This document shows positions 11,532 through 14,099 of a DNA stretch of 14,099 nucleotides, in pieces; within the stretch, counting starts at the first letter, position 1, and the number at the start of each line of letters is the position of its first letter. The notes beneath the pieces were generated by a model. That model did not search any database. It was not told the origin of the DNA and was given only the letters and a program-made list of their open reading frames with translations. The stretch is from assembly GCA_009777435.1 (NCBI GenBank), contig WRLW01000016.1:1-14099 (forward strand), written 5' to 3'. The DNA comes from Oscillospiraceae bacterium. GTDB taxonomy: Bacteria; Bacillota; Clostridia; Oscillospirales; UBA929. Both the position numbers and the translations under genes were made by a program.

Positions 11532-12347
11532 TTGGACACGCCGAAAGAGCGGGTTGCCAAAAATCTAATACTTCTAACGGTGTCCGGCAAGGGCGGCACC
11601 GGCAAAACCGCCGCCGGGGCCGGCATCGCGTCGTGCATGGCGGCGCTGGGGCATGAAACCGTTCTGATGGACGCCGATATCGGGCTGCGCAACGCCGATA
11701 TCGTGCTGGGAGTCACCGATAAGGCCGTGATTGATTTCGGCGACGTGACCGACGGCAGCGCGGCGCTCGACGACGCGCTGATAGCGCATCCCGACGTCGG
11801 CGGCCTGTATGTTTTACCGGCGCCCGCGAGGGAGAAAAGCATAGAGCGCGGCGCGCTTGCCGATATGCTGTCGCGGCTTAAACAGCGCTTCCGGTTCGTC
11901 TGGATAGACGGGCCGGCGGGCAACGGCGAATGGGTGCGGACTCTGGCGGGTTTAGCCGACATGGTTTTATTCGTGGCCACGCCCGACGTCGCCAGCATAC
12001 GCGACGCCGCCCGTATGGCCGACATGCTCGACGTGACGGGCGGCAGGCTTATAGTCAACCGCGTGCGCCCGCATATGATAAAACGCAGCGGAGCCATGTT
12101 CATAGACGACATTATGGACGAAACCGGGCTCCCGCTGCTCGGCCTGATACCCGAGGACGAGCGCGTCATGGTGGCGGGCAACAAGGGGCGCGCGCTGATA
12201 CTATACGGTCAGGACGGCGCGGTCACGGCCTATCGCGATATCGCGCTCAGGCTGCTCGGCCGGAGCGTGCCGCTCTGCGGGATGAAGGTCACGGTAAAGG
12301 CGAAAAAGGACTTCATGCGCCGCATAAACGGGAACTCCGGCGCGTGA
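11532..12347 (+). CDS. MinD/ParA-family ATPase
   Basis: This is a cytoplasmic or membrane-associated deviant Walker A ATPase of 271 residues. The signature SGKGGTGKT spans 18-26 with the signature Lys20. Walker A' is LMDADIGLRNADIVLG (45-60, Asp47) and Walker B is FVWIDGPAG (122-130, Asp126). DADIGLRNADIVLG is close to the same segment of MinD. The C-terminus (VKAKKDFMRRING) is basic with some hydrophobic residues and might be a short amphipathic membrane helix, but it is weaker than in typical MinD. The start is TTG with AAGGGAG 9 bases upstream. It sits 27 bases before mgsA; in many Clostridia mgsA follows minC-minD-minE, so this is probably a MinD relative whose minC and minE are not here. 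A FlhG-type role is the alternative. Confidence 0.85.
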   Translation: MDTPKERVAKNLILLTVSGKGGTGKTAAGAGIASCMAALGHETVLMDADIGLRNADIVLGVTDKAVIDFGDVTDGSAALDDALIAHPDVGGLYVLPAPAREKSIERGALADMLSRLKQRFRFVWIDGPAGNGEWVRTLAGLADMVLFVATPDVASIRDAARMADMLDVTGGRLIVNRVRPHMIKRSGAMFIDDIMDETGLPLLGLIPEDERVMVAGNKGRALILYGQDGAVTAYRDIALRLLGRSVPLCGMKVTVKAKKDFMRRINGNSGA

Positions 12348-12374
12348 TACGCCCTGGTTAAGGAGTGTTAAAGA

Positions 12375-12791
12375 ATGAATATAGCCTTGATCGCGCACGA
12401 CAAGAAAAAAGAGCTTCTTATAGAGTTCTGCATAGCGTATTGCGGGATACTCTCAAAGCATGAGCTGTGCGCGACAGGCACGACGGGCCGCCTTGTCTCG
12501 GAGGCGACGGGGCTGAATATCAAGCGCTTCCTCCCGGGCCAGCATGGCGGCGACCAGCAGATCGGGGCGCGCATCGCCTATAACGAAATAGACCTCGTGC
12601 TTTTGTTCCGCGACCCGCTGGCCTCAGGAAACGCCGTTCCCGATATGCCGCTGCTGCGCCTTTGCGATATGCACAGCATACCCATCGCCACAAACGTCGC
12701 CACCGCCGAGGTGCTTATCCACGGTCTTGAGCGGGGCGACCTCGAATGGCGCAACATAGTTAATCCGAAAACAGCCGGGCGGGAGAACTAA
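12375..12791 (+). CDS. mgsA: Methylglyoxal synthase
   Basis: The enzyme converts dihydroxyacetone phosphate to methylglyoxal and phosphate, a bypass of lower glycolysis when phosphate is limiting. The 138 residues carry IALIAHDKKK (3-12, His8), the phosphate-binding ATGTTG (33-38), HGGDQQIGA (57-65) with catalytic Asp60, FRDPL (78-82) and PIATNVATAE (103-112). The stretch after FRDPL reads ASGNAVPDMPLLRL and lacks the His found there in the Escherichia coli and Bacillus enzymes (PHxPD). The ATG has AAGGAG 9 bases upstream. It lies between the MinD-like gene and the PilZ gene, with gaps of 27 and 26 bases, so one operon is likely. Confidence 0.93.
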   Translation: MNIALIAHDKKKELLIEFCIAYCGILSKHELCATGTTGRLVSEATGLNIKRFLPGQHGGDQQIGARIAYNEIDLVLLFRDPLASGNAVPDMPLLRLCDMHSIPIATNVATAEVLIHGLERGDLEWRNIVNPKTAGREN

Positions 12792-12817
12792 AGCCGGATT
12801 CCTCGAGGTGGATAGAA

Positions 12818-13543
12818 TTGAATGTGTCAATTGGCGACGGAAAAGGCGCGCAGGAAAAGAAAATATCCGAGTCCGGCCTAAAGCTTGGAACGCGCCTTAC
12901 TCTGGCCGTTCCCGGCAAACCGCCCAACAACGCGGAGGTGTCGCTCTACTCAACGTTTGAGCTTGCTATTGACAGCGACAATTTTTTGATTTCCGCCCCC
13001 ATGCTCGGCGCGATGATTTACCCGCTTTCCAGAGGCGACGCGGTGGTGGTGCGGTATCTGACCCCGAGCGCCTTTTTTGAGGCGGACGCGGTGGTTACTG
13101 ACCGCCTGCGCAAGGGCGAGCTTCAATATGTAAAGCTGAACTCGCCGTCCCCCGTGCGCCGCAACCAGCGGCGCAACGACTACCGCGTGGATCTTATATT
13201 GGAAACCTTCGTTATGGAGCCGCTTGAAAACAACCCGATGAAGATCATAAAGGGCGCCGAGCGGCACAAGGCGGTAATCCGCAACCTGTCGGGCGGCGGC
13301 GCGGCGCTTTACAGCTCGTTTGGAACCGAGCAGGGCAAGTTCCTCCATGTGGTTATGCCCCCCGACGTCATGGGCTCCGAGACAATACTCGTCTCGCAGG
13401 TGCATTGGGTGCGAAAGCCCGAAACCGACTCGCCATACGCGCACCATATCGGCGTGAGGTTTATTTTTGAGAGCGCGGGCCATAAGGAGTCTCTTATAAG
13501 GTATACATTTGAGCAGCAGCGCAAGCAGCTTAAACGGCGCTGA
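12818..13543 (+). CDS. PilZ-domain c-di-GMP receptor (YcgR/MotI-like)
   Basis: This 241-residue cytoplasmic protein has the two-domain layout of the YcgR/YpfA (MotI) flagellar brake family. The N-terminal YcgR-like beta domain is about 20-110. The C-terminal PilZ domain has the c-di-GMP motifs: QRRNDYR at 117-123 (Arg119 and Arg123 of RxxxR) and RNLSGGGAAL with Asn156-x-Ser158-x-x-Gly161. HHIGVRF and a charged C-terminal helix (EQQRKQLKRR) close the protein. Start TTG at 12818 with GAGGTGG about 6 bases upstream. Because flagellar genes lie in the same window, a role in slowing motility in response to c-di-GMP is likely, but this is inferred from the family. Exopolysaccharide control is an alternative. 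Confidence 0.88.
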   Translation: MNVSIGDGKGAQEKKISESGLKLGTRLTLAVPGKPPNNAEVSLYSTFELAIDSDNFLISAPMLGAMIYPLSRGDAVVVRYLTPSAFFEADAVVTDRLRKGELQYVKLNSPSPVRRNQRRNDYRVDLILETFVMEPLENNPMKIIKGAERHKAVIRNLSGGGAALYSSFGTEQGKFLHVVMPPDVMGSETILVSQVHWVRKPETDSPYAHHIGVRFIFESAGHKESLIRYTFEQQRKQLKRR

Positions 13544-13574
13544 GCGGAGCGCACGGAAAGGATGGGTCATCTGA

Positions 13575-14099
13575 ATGATAAGGGTGTCGCTGAACGGAGC
13601 GAAAGGATTTATCGGCGAACGCGAGCTTTCGGCCATAAAGCCGGAGCTTGAGTCCGCGCACAAAACGCTTGAGTCCGGCGCCGGGCCGGGCGGCGAATTT
13701 ACAGGCTGGCACAGGCTGCCCGAACGCTATGACGCGGACGAGTTCTCGCGCGTGCAGGAGGCGGCGGCCAAGATACGAGGCGACTCGGACGCGCTGATAG
13801 TAATCGGCATAGGCGGCTCATATCTGGGCGCGCGCGCCGCTCTGGAATTTACGCGCTCAGGCTTTTTCAATCAAAAGAAAAAGGACGCGCCCGACGTGTA
13901 TTTCGCGGGCAACAACATAAGCGCGTCTTATATACGCGACGTGCTTGAGCTGATAGAGGACAAGAATTTCTCGCTCAACGTGATTTCAAAGTCAGGCACC
14001 ACCACCGAACCGGCCATAGCGTTTCGTATATTCCGCAAGGCGCTGGAGCAGCGTTACGGCCCGGAGGAGGCCGCGCGCCGCGTATACGCCACGACCGAC
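13575..14099 (+). CDS. pgi: Glucose-6-phosphate isomerase (5' part)
   Basis: The enzyme interconverts glucose-6-phosphate and fructose-6-phosphate in the cytoplasm. The first 175 codons are present; the frame is open at the right edge, so the gene continues outside. Conserved parts are VIGIGGSYLGARAALEF (about 76-92), YFAGNNIS, then NVISKSGTTTEPAIAFR (the sugar-phosphate SIS segment) and VYATTD at the edge. The ATG at 13575 has AAAGGATGGG upstream, the same type of site as glpK. It lies 31 bases after the PilZ gene. The N-terminus is of the short Firmicutes type rather than the longer enteric one. Confidence 0.95.
   Translation, partial: MIRVSLNGAKGFIGERELSAIKPELESAHKTLESGAGPGGEFTGWHRLPERYDADEFSRVQEAAAKIRGDSDALIVIGIGGSYLGARAALEFTRSGFFNQKKKDAPDVYFAGNNISASYIRDVLELIEDKNFSLNVISKSGTTTEPAIAFRIFRKALEQRYGPEEAARRVYATTD

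Noticed and set aside
12950..13663. 237-codon open frame antisense to the PilZ gene and the start of pgi
   Set aside because: It spans two genes with clear family motifs on the other strand and has no domain of its own.
1..14099. tRNA, rRNA or known riboswitch
   Set aside because: No cloverleaf, conserved rRNA segment or familiar riboswitch core was seen by eye on either strand.

Overview
The window looks like a chromosomal piece of an endospore-forming, flagellated, GC-rich member of the Clostridia (Bacillota). The support is two sporulation genes (spoVT, spoIIR), a flhO-flhP-yvyF-flgM flagellar set of the Bacillus/Clostridium type, a MinD-like/methylglyoxal synthase/PilZ cluster, good sigma-A promoters and frequent TTG starts. 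Most genes are strongly GC-rich, yet isoleucine is mostly ATA. One islet (about 10.3-11.2 kb) is much richer in AT.

Layout. 1-206: 3' end of an unidentified basic protein. 222-1394 (+): NAD-type malic enzyme, closed by a bidirectional terminator. 1457-4178 (-): distal-rod proteins FlhO and FlhP, zinc-ribbon flagellar protein YvyF and anti-sigma-28 factor FlgM. A sigma-28-like promoter lies in front of flhO, yvyF and flgM, and a 73-bp-period hairpin array lies between flhO and flhP. 4234-5196 (-): PfkB-family sugar kinase with a consensus sigma-A promoter, back to back with the promoter of 5390-8841 (+), hemW-glpK-rpe, which ends in a strong terminator. 8895-9437 (-) spoVT and 9677-10306 (+) spoIIR diverge from a shared sporulation intergenic region. 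10329-11224: AT-rich islet with a two-helix membrane protein (-), a ribbon-helix-helix regulator (+) and an XRE regulator (+); each regulator is preceded by its own pair of inverted-repeat operators. 11225-11450: GC-rich palindromic repeats, MITE-like. 11532 to the end (+): minD-like ATPase, mgsA, PilZ c-di-GMP receptor and pgi (cut by the window edge), probably one operon.

How they fit together. The flagellar block holds late rod parts and the sigma-28 antagonist, and appears to be under sigma-28 itself, so flgM expression would feed back on sigma-28. The PilZ protein could supply c-di-GMP control of the same motility machine. GlpK, Rpe, MgsA, Pgi, the malic enzyme and the PfkB kinase are central-carbon enzymes around triose- and hexose-phosphates. 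The most unusual region is the AT-rich islet: two small DNA-binding proteins with distinct tandem operators, one of which also overlaps the promoter of the divergent membrane-protein gene. It looks like a compact, probably acquired regulatory switch. No wholly new enzymatic system can be claimed from the sequence alone.
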